From positions 3,038,001-3,102,000 of the forward strand of contig NZ_CP038159.1 of assembly GCF_004526235.1 (NCBI RefSeq): a stretch of DNA of 64,000 nt, given 5' to 3'. Numbering within the stretch: position 1 is the stretch's first letter; every line of letters begins with the position of its first letter. Below are positions 17,147 through 26,663 of the stretch, in pieces. The DNA comes from Sphingobacterium sp. CZ-2. Lineage in GTDB: Bacteria; Bacteroidota; Bacteroidia; Sphingobacteriales; Sphingobacteriaceae. A model generated the notes under the pieces. It was not told the DNA's origin. It searched no databases and was given only the letters and a program-made list of their open reading frames with translations. The position numbers and the translations under genes are program-made.

Positions 17147-17674
17147 ATGAAAGATCTATTAAAATTAAAAACATCCATCTCCGAAGAGATCGAGAACATA
17201 TTGAACGCACAGGTTAAAATTGAAGCACATGCATCTGCATTGTACTTATCCATGTCTGCTTGGTGTGATGATCAAGGATTAGATAATGCTGCAGCATTCT
17301 TCTCTAAACAATCCAATGAAGAACGTGAGCATATGTTGAAGATTTTCAATTATATATCTGCACGTGGTGGTCGTTCCATCTCTCCAGAAGTAACCAATGT
17401 TCCTGTTGATTTCGAATCTTTCAGAGGTGTATTTGAACAAACATTAGAGCAAGAAATGTTCGTAACAGAGCAGTTCAACAAAATTGCTGACAAATGTTTC
17501 AAAGCGAAAGATTTCGTAACATTCAACTTTATCCAATGGTTCTTAGAAGAGCAGGTAGAAGAAGAATACATTGCACGTCGTATCCTTGAATTGTTCGATG
17601 TAATCGGCGAAGAAGGTACCGGTCGTTGGGAAATTGATCGTCATTTAGTTAAAGTAACATTCGACGGCGAATAA
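17147..17674 (+). CDS. ftnA: Ferritin (non-haem)
   Basis: The 175-residue length is typical of bacterial FtnA. It stores iron by oxidising Fe(II) at a di-iron site within a 24-mer shell. Ferroxidase residues are visible as Glu in KIEAHASALYLS, ExxH in EEREHMLKI, Glu in TLEQEMFVTEQ, and the C-terminal EEQVEEEYI. The gene has its own TAnnTTTG promoter and a strong terminator. No Fur-box-like palindrome was identified. Confidence 0.95.
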   Translation: MKDLLKLKTSISEEIENILNAQVKIEAHASALYLSMSAWCDDQGLDNAAAFFSKQSNEEREHMLKIFNYISARGGRSISPEVTNVPVDFESFRGVFEQTLEQEMFVTEQFNKIADKCFKAKDFVTFNFIQWFLEEQVEEEYIARRILELFDVIGEEGTGRWEIDRHLVKVTFDGE

Positions 17675-17695
17675 TCTCCGCGTAAAAAATAAAGA

Positions 17696-17731
17696 AAAAC
17701 GGGCTAAAAGTAATTTTTAGCCCGTTTTTTT
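17696..17731 (+). terminator. Terminator after ferritin
   Basis: A long perfect stem (AAAACGGGCTAAAA / TTTTAGCCCGTTTT) is followed by a T run, about 20 bases past the stop. Confidence 0.93.
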
Positions 17732-17821
17732 ATACAATTATTTTAAGTTTAAACGTTTTAATGGTAAATTGAGTTTGAAGTATTATTTATTGAAATAAGG
17801 AAACATTATAGTTTAATATCT

Positions 17822-20554
17822 GTGCGAATAATCCTTTCTATAACGATGGCCATTCTGCTGTTCTCGACAGTCTTTCTGAAGGCGTATGCCCAAGAAAACC
17901 ATCGCAGCATAGAAGGATTGGTCGTAGATACTTCCGGCTTAGGCTTAAAAGGGGTCAATATCCGCCTTGTGGGTGAACAGGATACGCTTAAGACCGTTAC
18001 GGACAACAATGGATTCTATCAACTCAAAGGCATTAATGGAAAAGTTGTTAATATTTCCTATAGTATGTTTGGTTTGCAGATTGTAAACCGCAGTTATGTT
18101 TTCAAGAAGTTTGTAGATCAAATCTATGCCCCCAAAATCAGCATGTTTCCACAATTGAACCTGATTGATGAAGTCAGGATCCTAAAAGTCATTCCAGTTA
18201 TAAATCGCGGAGATACCATCCAATTTAATATGCGAGCTTTTAGTGTGCCTGAAAAAGCGATGTTGGAAGATGCATTGAAAATAATGCCTGGCTTTCAGGT
18301 ATTAAGGGATGGTACCACTTATTTCAATGGTCAAATGATCACATCGGTACAGGTCGATGGAAGGAAGTTCTTTGATGGTAACTTATTGATGGCCACGAAG
18401 AACCTCCCTGCCGATTTTGTGAAGCATCTGGAGGTTATCGATGACTATGGGGATGTTTCGCAAGAAAAAGGGATCAAGAATTCAGAATCTGAAAAGATCA
18501 TCAATATCGTACTGGAAGATAATAAAAAGAAGATCACTTTCGGACAAGCAACCTTAGGCGGTGGAACCAGCGAAAGGTATATCGGTAGTGTAGGAGTCAA
18601 TAAATTCAACGATGGCCAGGAAATTTCGGTGGTCACATCGGTCAATAACACCAATACCAGTCTGTTCACTTTCGGTAGCCCAGATGGGGCAGGAGGCCGA
18701 TCTTCCGGATTGGGGGATGTGGGAGATTTTTCCGATCAATCCGATGGATTGAATAAGCTGTCCTCCATAGGTATCACCTTTTCCCAGAATCTTAATAAGT
18801 ACATTTCCTTATCTGGGGGCTATACTTACCAGAACAGACAGAACATTACCGAGGGTAATTCTTTGCTGACCTCCTCCTATTATGGCTATAAGATCAATAA
18901 AAAGGAAGATTTTGAACGAAAAATGGATGATAATTTCCATAGGGTACAGCTGGAAATAAATTCTACCCTAAAAAACCAGGATATTTTAAAGATTGTCCCT
19001 AAACTATCCTTCAATCGTTCCTATAACTATAACCTTAAGTCCTCCAACCTGAGCAATTACCGGATCAGAGAGCGCGGAAGTTATAATGATACCTCCACCA
19101 CAATAAATCCCAATGCGGAATTCTCCATGCTCTATTCGAAATATTTTAAGAAGAGCAAACGGAAATTAGTGGCAGATGGAAGGATATCCTATCAATCCTT
19201 AGATAAAGATGAAAACATTCGGGAAGATTATGTAATCTACGATTCTACAGGCATTGAACCTGTTATCAATTTCTTTGAACAGAAGCAATTGGTTGATTCC
19301 CGCAATAACACCAGCTCAATGAAAGGCTCTGTTTCCTATGTGGAGCCCTTTTTTGACCATAGTCTTTTAGAGGTATTATACGATATTGATGTGACCAATA
19401 TCGAGGCAAGACGAGCCGTACGGAATCCCATCGGTAATGGCGGGGGATGGGTAGACTCGCTGGGTATCGATTATGCCTACCAATTCAAGAGTTATAAAAC
19501 GGGTTTAAACTATCAGTATGAGCCGAATGAACGATTCCGCGTCAATATGGGCTTTTCTGTTCAACCGGTATCCTTATCCGGAAAGATTGAGGGGGATACA
19601 ATTACCCATGAATATAGCAATGTCAACCTGGTTCCTACGACCAATCTTCGGTATCGATTTTCCAAGAATTTTGAAATGGAACTGAATTACTTGGGAAAAA
19701 ATATCCAACCGAATTTCCTTCATATCTCGCCAGTACGGGATAACTCCAATTCCAGGAATATCATCGTCGGAAATCCATCCCTGAAAGCCGAATTCTACAA
19801 TCGTTTTTCAACCTCTCTCAAGAAGTTTGTCACCAACAAAGGACAATATTTCGAAACTAATTTTGCTTATACCTTTATTAATAATAAGATCGTCAGTTCG
19901 AAGAAATCCCTGTCGAACGAAACTGTTCAGGAAACGACATACGAAAATACAGATGGTTATTATGATGTAAAATGGAATTACTATTTCAATACCCCGTTCC
20001 TGAACGATAATTTTCAAATGGATATCTCCGGAAATATTGATTACCTGAATAATCTATCCTTTGTAAACGAATTGAAAAGCACCACCAGGCAATTATTGTA
20101 CAACCAGAATCTGATCTTAAGGTACAACTGGAACGAATATTTCGAATCAGTATTCAATAGTAATTATTTCTTGAACAGAGCCACCTATGAGCTCCCATAC
20201 AAGAACAAGATTGCTGCCCATTCCTTCCTGTTGAGTCTTGGCGGAAGGGGCTATATCAATGATAAATTTATGGTTGGAACGGAGATGTCCCAAAAATTCT
20301 ATAAGGGTTATGTTTCTGAAATATCCGATGTTAATCCGACGATCATTAATGCCTATGTAGAATATAACTTTTTAAAGAACAATATGGCAATGCTCCGGTT
20401 TCAATGTTTTGATATGTTAGATCAGAACAAGAACGTAGGCATTATCACCGAATATGTAGGAAACGATGTGTTCGAATCCAGAAACAATCGTTTGGGGAGA
20501 TATTTTATGCTCACCTTGAACATGCGCCTACAGAGTTATCCAAATAAAAAATAA
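17822..20554 (+). CDS. Outer-membrane beta-barrel protein with TonB-receptor-like N-terminus
   Basis: A GTG start at 17822 places a complete signal peptide (ILSITMAILLFSTVFLKAYAQ) at the N-terminus of this 910-residue protein. A carboxypeptidase-like regulatory domain follows (about 28-105, IEGLVVDTSGLGLKGVNIRL). Next come a plug-like region (FQVLRDGTTYFNGQMITSVQVDGRKF near 155-180) and a long Asn/Tyr/Ser-rich beta-barrel with alternating strands. It resembles the SusC-like or OMP_b-brl_3 family, which imports or anchors substrates at the outer membrane. No SusD partner lies beside it. The stop overlaps the start of the quinone oxidoreductase gene by one base. Confidence 0.82.
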   Translation: MRIILSITMAILLFSTVFLKAYAQENHRSIEGLVVDTSGLGLKGVNIRLVGEQDTLKTVTDNNGFYQLKGINGKVVNISYSMFGLQIVNRSYVFKKFVDQIYAPKISMFPQLNLIDEVRILKVIPVINRGDTIQFNMRAFSVPEKAMLEDALKIMPGFQVLRDGTTYFNGQMITSVQVDGRKFFDGNLLMATKNLPADFVKHLEVIDDYGDVSQEKGIKNSESEKIINIVLEDNKKKITFGQATLGGGTSERYIGSVGVNKFNDGQEISVVTSVNNTNTSLFTFGSPDGAGGRSSGLGDVGDFSDQSDGLNKLSSIGITFSQNLNKYISLSGGYTYQNRQNITEGNSLLTSSYYGYKINKKEDFERKMDDNFHRVQLEINSTLKNQDILKIVPKLSFNRSYNYNLKSSNLSNYRIRERGSYNDTSTTINPNAEFSMLYSKYFKKSKRKLVADGRISYQSLDKDENIREDYVIYDSTGIEPVINFFEQKQLVDSRNNTSSMKGSVSYVEPFFDHSLLEVLYDIDVTNIEARRAVRNPIGNGGGWVDSLGIDYAYQFKSYKTGLNYQYEPNERFRVNMGFSVQPVSLSGKIEGDTITHEYSNVNLVPTTNLRYRFSKNFEMELNYLGKNIQPNFLHISPVRDNSNSRNIIVGNPSLKAEFYNRFSTSLKKFVTNKGQYFETNFAYTFINNKIVSSKKSLSNETVQETTYENTDGYYDVKWNYYFNTPFLNDNFQMDISGNIDYLNNLSFVNELKSTTRQLLYNQNLILRYNWNEYFESVFNSNYFLNRATYELPYKNKIAAHSFLLSLGGRGYINDKFMVGTEMSQKFYKGYVSEISDVNPTIINAYVEYNFLKNNMAMLRFQCFDMLDQNKNVGIITEYVGNDVFESRNNRLGRYFMLTLNMRLQSYPNKK

Positions 20555-21528
20555 TGCAAGCAGCGATCATCACCGAATACGGTGGACCCGAAGTATTAAG
20601 AATAGAAACCCAGGAAGATCCACAACCCGCAGCACATGAAGTGCTTTTAAGTGTAAAGGCTGCAGGGATCAACAGACCCGATGTTTTCCAAAGGAAAGGG
20701 AATTATCCAGCTCCTCCAGGGGTATCCAATGATATTCCAGGCTTAGAGGTTTCCGGGATCATAAAAACACTGGGCAAAGATGTGCAGGGCATGTCGGTAG
20801 GCGATGAGGTATTCGCTTTATTAGCTGGTGGAGGATATGCAACGGAGGTCTGCGTGGCTGCTGAACTTTGTATCCCAAAACCAAAAAACATCAGTTTTGA
20901 GGAGGCCGCTTGTTTTCCGGAGACCTTATTCACGGTTTGGCACAACCTCTTTCAACGCGGCAACCTAAAGGAAGGAGATCAAGTGTTGATCCATGGGGGA
21001 TCAGGTGGCATTGGTTCCATGGCTATTCAATTGGCCAAACTGTTCGGTGCGACCGTCTATACTACCGTTGGTTCTGCTGAAAAAGCTGAATTTGTAAAGC
21101 AGCTAGGTGCAGACAATGTCATTAACTACCAAGAAGAAGATTTTGAAGAAGTATTAAAAGATAAAAAGATCAATTTGATCCTTGATAGCATCGGCGGATC
21201 CTATTTCAATAAGCATATCCAACTATTGGAACCCGATGGAAGACTGATCCACATCAATGCCGTACAAGGTGCAAAAGTAGAACTGAACCTGCTCAAGATG
21301 ATGCAGAAGAGGATATGGATTTCGGGATCAACCCTGCGAAGCAGAGACCTGAATTTTAAAATAAACCTAACATTAGAAATAAAAAACAAAATCTTACCAT
21401 TCATTGAATCGCGTAAATTAGTACCTGCCGTAACCCGAGTTTTCCCATTTGAAGAGGTTTCTGCCGCACATTTATTTTTTGATAGCCCTAAACAATACGG
21501 TAAAATAGCGCTTAAAATGTATAGCTAA
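20554..21528 (+). CDS. NAD(P)H-quinone oxidoreductase (zinc-independent MDR, PIG3-like)
   Basis: The 324-residue medium-chain reductase has an N-terminal GroES-like domain (GINRPDVFQRKGNYPAPPG) and a Rossmann domain with VLIHGGSGGIGSMAIQLAK at about 144-162. The usual zinc-binding Cys/His set is absent, as in quinone oxidoreductases, crotonyl reductases and PIG3. The ATG overlaps the stop of the barrel-protein gene (TAATG), so translation is likely coupled. That pairing of an outer-membrane protein with a cytoplasmic reductase has no obvious biochemical logic. Confidence 0.9.
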   Translation: MQAAIITEYGGPEVLRIETQEDPQPAAHEVLLSVKAAGINRPDVFQRKGNYPAPPGVSNDIPGLEVSGIIKTLGKDVQGMSVGDEVFALLAGGGYATEVCVAAELCIPKPKNISFEEAACFPETLFTVWHNLFQRGNLKEGDQVLIHGGSGGIGSMAIQLAKLFGATVYTTVGSAEKAEFVKQLGADNVINYQEEDFEEVLKDKKINLILDSIGGSYFNKHIQLLEPDGRLIHINAVQGAKVELNLLKMMQKRIWISGSTLRSRDLNFKINLTLEIKNKILPFIESRKLVPAVTRVFPFEEVSAAHLFFDSPKQYGKIALKMYS

Positions 21529-21603
21529 ATACTTTTAGCATTAGGTTTTGTAGTTTTTTTTGTTATTTTTATGAAAAGAAAATAACCTATTTTAAAACAG
21601 ACT

Positions 21604-23901
21604 ATGAACTTAAGATTTTTAACCACATTACTTTTGATCGGCGGAAGTATTTGCTCCAGCTTCGCACAGAAGGTAGGGAAGATAGATCGTCCGATCGATA
21701 TGGTAAGTACGCTAGTCGGTACACAATCAACCTATTTCCTATCCAGCGGGAATACCTATCCAGCCGTTGCACTCCCTTGGGGGATGAATTTCTGGAGCCC
21801 TCAAACGGGAAAGATGGGCGATGGATGGATGTACACCTATACAGCGGAAAAGATTAGAGGTATCAAACAGACCCATCAACCATCACCTTGGATGAATGAT
21901 TACGGGCAATTTTCCATTATGGCGATGGTAGGCAACAAAACCTTTGACCAGGATAAGCGAGCCAGCTATTTTTCCCATAAGGCAGAAACCGCTAAACCGC
22001 ATTATTATTCGGTATACTTAGCCGATTATGATACCAAGGTAGAAGTTACACCTACCGAGAGAGCCTCCTATTTTCGTTTTACTTTTCCTAAAACCAACGA
22101 GGCCTATGTTTTAATAGACGCTTTCGACAAAGGATCTTACGTAGAGGTACTTCCTCAGGAACAGAAGATAATAGGCTATACCACCCGAAACAGCGGCGGA
22201 GTACCTAAGAATTTCAAAAATTACTATGTACTGGAGTTCGATCGTCCATTTGCCAACCTGGCTACCTTTGCAGATTCAGCGCTTGTTGATGGACGCTTGA
22301 AGATCCAAGCCAACCATGTGGGAGCCTTAGTAGGATTCCAAACGGCCAATGCGGGCGAGAAAGTTCATGTAAAAGTAGCTTCCTCTTTTATCAGTCCAGA
22401 ACAAGCCCTCCTAAACCTGAAAGAATTAGACGGTGTAACGTTCGACGAACAGGTTAAAAAAGGGGAGGATATCTGGAACAAGGAATTGAGTAAGATCGAG
22501 GTTGAAGGTGGAAACATCGATCAGATGCGTACCTTCTATTCCAGCCTATACCGTTCCTTGTTGTTCCCAAGAATGTTCTACGAGATCAATGCACAAGGGC
22601 AGGTGATGCATTATTCACCATACAACGGTCAGGTCCTTCCGGGCTATATGTTTACCGATACAGGGTTTTGGGATACCTTCCGGTGTTTGTTCCCATTCCT
22701 GAACTTGATGTATCCAGAGATCAATGAAAAAATGCAGGAAGGATTGGCAAATGCCTACCGCGAGGGCGGATGGTTGCCGGAGTGGGCTAGCCCTGGCTAT
22801 AGGAACATCATGGTGGGCAATAATTCGGCTTCTGTAGTGGCTGATGCCTGGATGAAGGGCGTGCGGTCAAAAGATATTGAAGTGCTATACGAAGCGGTAA
22901 AAAAAGGCGCCAATAACGCTGGACCTATTACGGCAGTAGGTAGGGCAGGTGCGGAGTATTATAATGAACTCGGCTATGTGCCTTATGATGTAAAGATAAA
23001 TGAGAACGCCGCAAGAAGTTTGGAATATTCCTATGATGATTTTGCGATCTACCAATTGGCAAAATCATTGGATAAATCCAGTGAGGATCAATCATTCTAT
23101 AAAAAACGTGCCTACAATTACGAGAAATTATATGATCCAGTTACTGGTTTGATGCGTGGCAAAAACAAGGATGGTTCCTGGTCAACCCCATTCAATCCAT
23201 TCAAATGGGGGGATGCATTTACCGAAGGAAATAGCTGGCATTACAGCTGGTCGGTATTTCAGGATATCGAAGGATTGGCCAATTTGATGGGTGGACACCA
23301 AGCGATGGAAATAAAATTGGATTCCGTATTCTCCTTGCCGCCGGTATTCGACGATAGTTATTATGGTTTTCCGATCCATGAAATCCGCGAAATGCAGATC
23401 GCCAATATGGGACAATATGCGCATGGAAACCAGCCGATCCAACATATGATCTATCTATATAATCATGTTGGTGCTCCTTGGAAAGCACAGTATTGGCTGC
23501 GTGAAACAATGAACAGAATGTATTCACCTAACCCCGATGGTTACTGTGGCGATGAAGATAATGGGCAGACATCCGCTTGGTATGTATTCTCAGCTATTGG
23601 ATTCTATCCAGTAACACCTGCGACCGATGAGTATGTCCTTGGATCTCCAATCTTTGACAAGGTAACCCTTAAGTTGAGTAATGGTAAAAAAGTGGTGCTC
23701 GAAACCAAGAACAATTCCGATGCGAACCGGTATATCCAACAATTAAAATGGAATGGCAAGAACTACACGAAAAATTACCTAAACCACAGCGAGTTGGTAA
23801 AAGGCGCTAACCTGGTTTTTGATATGGGTGCAGAACCCAATAAAAAACGTGGAGTTACGAAAGCAGACCTTCCATTCTCCTTGAGTAAAGACGATAAATA
23901 A
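21604..23901 (+). CDS. GH92 family glycoside hydrolase (alpha-mannosidase), exported
   Basis: The 765-residue protein has a signal peptide ending near SSFAQ and matches GH92 throughout. Visible family segments are NTYPAVALPWGMNFWSPQ, QTHQPSPWMNDYGQF, GFWDTFRCLFPF, EGNSWHYSWSV and the C-terminal GDEDNGQTSAWYVFSAIGFYP (cited as DEDNGQTSAWY), which holds acidic residues of the calcium-dependent site. GH92 enzymes are inverting exo-alpha-mannosidases acting on alpha-1,2/1,3/1,4/1,6-linked mannose of glycans. It stands alone here rather than in a polysaccharide utilisation locus, and ends at a terminator. Confidence 0.94.
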   Translation: MNLRFLTTLLLIGGSICSSFAQKVGKIDRPIDMVSTLVGTQSTYFLSSGNTYPAVALPWGMNFWSPQTGKMGDGWMYTYTAEKIRGIKQTHQPSPWMNDYGQFSIMAMVGNKTFDQDKRASYFSHKAETAKPHYYSVYLADYDTKVEVTPTERASYFRFTFPKTNEAYVLIDAFDKGSYVEVLPQEQKIIGYTTRNSGGVPKNFKNYYVLEFDRPFANLATFADSALVDGRLKIQANHVGALVGFQTANAGEKVHVKVASSFISPEQALLNLKELDGVTFDEQVKKGEDIWNKELSKIEVEGGNIDQMRTFYSSLYRSLLFPRMFYEINAQGQVMHYSPYNGQVLPGYMFTDTGFWDTFRCLFPFLNLMYPEINEKMQEGLANAYREGGWLPEWASPGYRNIMVGNNSASVVADAWMKGVRSKDIEVLYEAVKKGANNAGPITAVGRAGAEYYNELGYVPYDVKINENAARSLEYSYDDFAIYQLAKSLDKSSEDQSFYKKRAYNYEKLYDPVTGLMRGKNKDGSWSTPFNPFKWGDAFTEGNSWHYSWSVFQDIEGLANLMGGHQAMEIKLDSVFSLPPVFDDSYYGFPIHEIREMQIANMGQYAHGNQPIQHMIYLYNHVGAPWKAQYWLRETMNRMYSPNPDGYCGDEDNGQTSAWYVFSAIGFYPVTPATDEYVLGSPIFDKVTLKLSNGKKVVLETKNNSDANRYIQQLKWNGKNYTKNYLNHSELVKGANLVFDMGAEPNKKRGVTKADLPFSLSKDDK

Positions 23902-23923
23902 TTAATAATTGCAGCTAAACAAT

Positions 23924-23958
23924 AACGTCTGAAGAGAAATCTTCAGGCGTTTTTTTTT
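23924..23958 (+). terminator. Terminator after the GH92 gene
   Basis: An 11-bp stem (ACGTCTGAAGA / TCTTCAGGCGT, one G-T pair) with a GAAA loop is followed by eight T residues. Confidence 0.9.
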
Positions 23959-23963
23959 GGCCA

Positions 23964-23995
23964 TAAAAAAACGCTTGGGGTTAGACCAAGCGTTG
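23964..23995 (-). terminator. Terminator of the small acidic protein gene
   Basis: A stem AACGCTTGG / CCAAGCGTT (23970-23978 with 23986-23994) is followed on the minus strand by TTTTTT. It lies about 50 bases past the stop of the gene at 24044-24220, supporting that this short gene is transcribed. Confidence 0.85.
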
Positions 23996-24043
23996 CTAAT
24001 TCTTTACATGTATACATCCGAATAACTCGGATCATCATTTTAA

Positions 24044-24220
24044 TTAAAAATCATCATCGTCATCATCCATGTCATCAAACCCGCCAATAGAGTCGATATC
24101 ATCCAATCCGAAATCATCGTCATCATCATAGATATCATCCGAATCATCATCAGGACCGTTGAAATTCATTACTCTTTCATCAACCGTTAATTCTGTTTCC
24201 ATTTCTTGCATTGTAGCCAT
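24044..24220 (-). CDS. Small highly acidic protein (58 residues)
   Basis: The complement reads ATG at 24220 to TAA at 24044. The product begins MATMQEMETELTVDERVM and ends in an Asp-rich tail with runs DDDSDD, YDDDDDF and MDDDDDDF. More than a third of residues are Asp, so it should be acidic and disordered, perhaps a charge mimic or binding partner for a basic protein. No domain is recognised. Support for being real: an intact frame with a well-formed ATG, its own terminator immediately downstream, and placement in a gap otherwise without genes. The gene lies beside scpB on the same strand, 114 bases downstream of it. Confidence 0.7.
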   Translation of the reverse strand: MATMQEMETELTVDERVMNFNGPDDDSDDIYDDDDDFGLDDIDSIGGFDDMDDDDDDF

Positions 24221-24333
24221 GTTCTTTATTATGATACTTACTTTATTAACGTAAAATTATAGAAGAAAATCCATTTGAAAAATATTTTTTTAAAATTATT
24301 TTAACATGAAAAAAAAGGCAAATATGCAAGAAT

Positions 24334-24894
24334 TTATTCAACGATTTCTCCGATGCTATTTTCCTCAGCCACAATATCTTTCAGTTGCGGGAGGTCTTTT
24401 ACGCTGTTGAGGCCAAAATGATTCATAAATTGTCCACTAGTGGCATATAAGATCGGCTTACCAATACTGTCGGCTTTCCCAGCAATTTGTATCAATCCTT
24501 TGTCCAATAAACGTTGGATGGAGTAATCGCAATTCACGCCTCGGATCTGTTCCACCTCTAGTTTTGTAATAGGCTGGCGATAAGCAATAATAGCCAAGGT
24601 TTCCAAAGCCGCCTGGCTCAATTTCCTTTTCTCCTTATGCAGCTGCAACTGGTTGATCGCATCGTGGTAGGCCGGTTTGGTCAAAAACTGCAATTGATCA
24701 TTGATGTTGGCCAATAACAGCGCCTGATCCTCCGATGCATACTTCTCTTTCAGCCTACCGATCATTTCTGCCAATTCGGTCTTGGAAATTTCAATAGCCA
24801 AAGCTTCCTGCAAAACCTCCCTTAAATCCTTCTGACTGATGCCTTCTGCCGAAGCGAAAATAATCGCTTCTATATTTAATAGTATATCCTTCAA
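24334..24894 (-). CDS. scpB: SMC-Scp complex subunit ScpB
   Basis: The 186-residue protein has the two winged-helix layout of ScpB: IEAIIFASAEGISQKDLREVL at the start and LSQAALETLAIIAYRQPITKLEVEQIRG (cited as ETLAIIAYRQPITK), the hallmark of the second domain. ScpB dimers bind ScpA to form the kleisin bridge of the SMC condensin used in chromosome segregation. scpA is not in the window. It lies 23 bases downstream of mqnC on the same strand, so the two are likely co-transcribed. Confidence 0.94.
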   Translation of the reverse strand: MKDILLNIEAIIFASAEGISQKDLREVLQEALAIEISKTELAEMIGRLKEKYASEDQALLLANINDQLQFLTKPAYHDAINQLQLHKEKRKLSQAALETLAIIAYRQPITKLEVEQIRGVNCDYSIQRLLDKGLIQIAGKADSIGKPILYATSGQFMNHFGLNSVKDLPQLKDIVAEENSIGEIVE

Positions 24895-24917
24895 AACCTA
24901 ATCAAACTGTGTAACAA

Positions 24918-26042
24918 TTAATAATCGATGACCTGTTCTTCCATTTGGGATGGTATTTCCCTGAATTGATAGGTCTGCGTACGCAACTGCGGCTCGAATC
25001 CGGCCTCTATGATCGCATCCTGAATGGATTTGGAGGTGAAGCGGTGTGGTGCACCAGCTGCCGAAACCACGTTTTCCTCGATCATGATGGAACCAAAATC
25101 ATTCGCACCGGCCTGCAGACAGATTTGGGCGGTCTGTTTTCCGACCGTCAACCAAGAAGCCTGAATGTTCTTCACATTCGGAAGCATGATCCGGCTCAAA
25201 GCAATCATGCGGATATATTCATCGGGCGTCACATCATTCGTAATCCCCCTCAGGCGTTTTAATAGGGTTCCATCATCTTGGAATGGCCAAGGAATAAAAG
25301 CTATAAAACCGTAATGATCCGCTGGTTTTTCGCTCTGAACCTCACGGATCCAAACCAGATGCTCAAAACGTTCCTCAATGGTTTCTATATGTCCAAACAT
25401 CATGGTTGCTGATGTCGGTAGGTTGATTTTATGTGCAGCACGCATCACATCCAGCCATTCTTGACCACCACATTTGCCTTTCGAGATCAATCGACGGACA
25501 CGGTCGTTCAAGATTTCAGCACCGGCTCCCGGTAGAGAATCCAATCCGGATTCTTTGAGGGCGGTGAGTACTTCAATATGGCTCATGCCTTCTAATTTAG
25601 CGATATGCGCTATCTCAGGTGGGCCAAGGGAGTGTAACTTTAATGTAGGGTATAGCTCCTTCAATTGCTTGAACAGATTAGCATAGAAGGAAAGACCCAA
25701 ATCCGGATGATGTCCACCTTGTAACAGCAATTGATCACCACCAAAACGGAAGGTTTCCTCAATCTTTTGCTTATAGGTTTCGATATCCGTGATATAGCTT
25801 TCTTCATGGCCTGGACGGCGGAAGAAATTACAGAATTTACAGTTGGCAATACACACATTGGTGGTATTGACATTCCGGTCGATCTGCCAGGTCACCTTGC
25901 CATGAGGCACCTGAATTTTGCGAAGCTCATTGGCAACAAACATCAAGTCTGCTGTTGCTGCTTCATGATATAGAAAGATTCCTTCTTCCTTGGTTAAGAA
26001 GTCGAAATTCAGCGCACGTTCTAATAAATTATTTACATTCAT
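24918..26042 (-). CDS. mqnC: Cyclic dehypoxanthinyl futalosine synthase (radical SAM)
   Basis: Starting at the ATG at 26042 gives 374 residues beginning MNVNNLLERALNFDFLTKEEG, the usual MqnC N-terminus; the frame's earlier ATG adds nine atypical residues. The radical SAM motif CIANCKFC (CxxxCxxC) holds the 4Fe-4S cluster. LLQGGHHPDLGLSFY and SLPGAGAEILNDRVR are MqnC-specific segments. The enzyme cyclises dehypoxanthine futalosine in the futalosine route to menaquinone, which Sphingobacteriia use as their respiratory quinone. The other mqn genes are elsewhere. Confidence 0.95.
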   Translation of the reverse strand: MNVNNLLERALNFDFLTKEEGIFLYHEAATADLMFVANELRKIQVPHGKVTWQIDRNVNTTNVCIANCKFCNFFRRPGHEESYITDIETYKQKIEETFRFGGDQLLLQGGHHPDLGLSFYANLFKQLKELYPTLKLHSLGPPEIAHIAKLEGMSHIEVLTALKESGLDSLPGAGAEILNDRVRRLISKGKCGGQEWLDVMRAAHKINLPTSATMMFGHIETIEERFEHLVWIREVQSEKPADHYGFIAFIPWPFQDDGTLLKRLRGITNDVTPDEYIRMIALSRIMLPNVKNIQASWLTVGKQTAQICLQAGANDFGSIMIEENVVSAAGAPHRFTSKSIQDAIIEAGFEPQLRTQTYQFREIPSQMEEQVIDY

Positions 26043-26142
26043 CACGAACAAAGATACGGAGCTTTTCATGAAATTTAATATATACTTAACACCTTTGCGT
26101 TAATTTATTGTTTATATTTAAACAACACTACAAATAAGCTCA

Positions 26143-26149
26143 AAGGAGG
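26143..26149 (+). promoter_or_regulatory. Strong Shine-Dalgarno before the SRPBCC gene
   Basis: AAAGGAGG lies about five bases before the ATG at 26154, the second near-perfect site in the window besides hpf. It fixes the start codon. Confidence 0.65.
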
Positions 26150-26153
26150 CAAA

Positions 26154-26585
26154 ATGCGCGCAGAAACCATTCACATTGAACGTACTTACCCTATTTCTGC
26201 AGAGAAGTTATGGAAAGCATTGACGGACAAACAGACCATGAAAGATTGGTTTTTCGAAATCCCAAACTTCAGCACGGAAGAAGGGGCAGAATTTGAGTTT
26301 TACAAAAGCAATACCGGTGGCCAACAGCTACACCAATGCCAGGTCATTGAGACCAAGGCTCCAGAGATTTTTAAGTTCACCTGGCGACATCCAAAACAGA
26401 GTGAAGGCACTTCCATTATTACCTGGCGTTTAATCCCTCGTCGCGGCGCAACCACCTTGCACCTGACCCATGAAGGTTTGGAGAATTTTAAAGATGCGGG
26501 AGAGAATTTTTCGCAGGATAAGTTCGAATCAGGTTGGGAAAAATTACTGGGCGAATCCCTAAATAAATTTTTAGAAAGAAGATAA
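26154..26585 (+). CDS. SRPBCC (AHSA1-type START-like) protein
   Basis: The 143-residue protein starts IHIERTYPISAEKLWKALTDKQTMKDWFF (cited in part), the classic AHSA1 opening strand and helix, and ends in a long C-terminal helix (GWEKLLGESLNKFL). SRPBCC folds make a hydrophobic cavity for a small ligand; the AHSA1 subgroup is also related to Hsp90 activator Aha1. No ligand can be named. It is diverged from mqnC and lies upstream of a DAACS symporter, with 78 bases between. Confidence 0.87.
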   Translation: MRAETIHIERTYPISAEKLWKALTDKQTMKDWFFEIPNFSTEEGAEFEFYKSNTGGQQLHQCQVIETKAPEIFKFTWRHPKQSEGTSIITWRLIPRRGATTLHLTHEGLENFKDAGENFSQDKFESGWEKLLGESLNKFLERR

Positions 26586-26663
26586 TTCAATTTATTTGAT
26601 ACATTTACGTTCTATACTGAGGGTCTACTTAACCTTTGGTCTTAAACCTATATCGTATCATCT

